A stretch of DNA of 41,609 nucleotides from JAQVOO01 sp964524755 (GTDB lineage: Bacteria; Spirochaetota; Spirochaetia; Sphaerochaetales; Sphaerochaetaceae): NCBI GenBank assembly GCA_964524755.1, contig CAZGDR010000013.1, positions 1 through 41,609 of the forward strand, in the 5' to 3' direction. The notes beneath the pieces are model-generated. The model did not search any database, was not told where the DNA came from, and was given only the letters and a program-made list of their open reading frames with translations. How positions within the stretch are numbered: position 1 is the first letter of the stretch; each line of letters starts with the position of its first letter. Shown piece after piece: positions 41,435 through 41,609 of the stretch. Made by a program: the position numbers and the translations under genes.

Positions 41435-41465
41435 TCTTATCTTGGTTGCTATATGTTACCTAAAA

Positions 41466-41506
41466 ATGACCACCAATACAAAATGGTGGTCATATCTATT
41501 TTTATT
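41466..41506 (+). terminator. Rho-independent terminator after rplQ
   Basis: ATGACCACCA (41466-41475) pairs perfectly with TGGTGGTCAT (41484-41493) around an 8-base loop, followed by ATCTATTTTTATT. It ends the ribosomal protein unit. Confidence 0.9.
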
Positions 41507-41563
41507 ATAACAATATAGCATCTCATTATTGTTGACAGAATTTCAATTAAACCTCCCCGTCAC

Positions 41564-41593
41564 TTGACAAGCGTTCAGGTCCTCCCGTATTAT
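41564..41593 (+). promoter_or_regulatory. Predicted promoter at the window edge
   Basis: TTGACA (41564-41569), an 18-bp spacer and TATTAT (41588-41593) point out of the window. A second TTGACA at 41532-41537 lies 32 bp upstream without a matching -10. The gene it serves lies beyond 41609. Confidence 0.55.
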
Positions 41594-41609
41594 TGTTTCA
41601 TTACAATGG

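Noticed and set aside
1..41609. CRISPR arrays, insertion sequences, prophage or toxin-antitoxin genes
   Set aside because: No regularly spaced repeats, transposase motifs or such gene families were seen; the window is core genome throughout.

Overview
The window looks like the chromosome of a spirochaete. The EF-Tu, L11 and RpoC proteins have a Treponema-like character: L11 reads GPHGVSAPQF where most bacteria have a GQHGVNI-type loop, and RpoB has Asn at the position of E. coli Ser531, as spirochaetes do. The 5S RNA also fits. The DNA is AT-leaning by eye (not counted). Genus and species cannot be fixed from sequence reading alone; Treponema- or Sphaerochaeta-related lineages are the best guesses.

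Layout. (1) 1-218: the 3' end of one 5S rRNA gene followed by a complete second 5S gene. (2) 419-2950: a methionine ABC importer, metN-metI-metQ. (3) 2988-5167: rmuC and an ornithine carbamoyltransferase, translationally coupled. (4) 5164-7348: a membrane-anchored M20 peptidase facing away from a TetR-type regulator, with an inverted repeat between them. (5) 7423-13883: clpB, a MobA-like nucleotidyltransferase, a DUF554 membrane protein and glycogen phosphorylase, arranged as convergent and divergent neighbours with almost no spare DNA. (6) 14104-26441: tRNA-Thr, rpmG, tRNA-Trp, secE, nusG, rplK, rplA, rplJ, rplL, rpoB, rpoC, rpsL, rpsG, closed by a rho-independent terminator. (7) 26529-41434: a new promoter, a long structured leader, tuf, an attenuator-like terminator, then the full S10, spc and alpha ribosomal protein clusters (rpsJ to rplQ, including secY, rpmJ and rpoA), closed by a strong terminator. 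(8) 41564-41609: a promoter running out of the window.

Together, regions 6 and 7 hold most of the machinery for transcription (alpha, beta and beta' subunits, NusG), ribosome assembly, elongation (EF-Tu) and protein export (SecE, SecY). fusA, infA, adk and map, which often sit within these clusters, are absent.

No unusual mobile, defence or biosynthetic system is visible. The most interesting unexplained structure is RNA-level: a leader of about 290 nt ahead of tuf with a possible pseudoknot and a repeated 11-mer that could form alternative pairings, a terminator whose U-tract abuts the rpsJ ribosome-binding site, and hairpin clusters ahead of rplK, rplL, rpoB and rpsL. A 36-codon in-frame open stretch also follows the rpoC stop codon.
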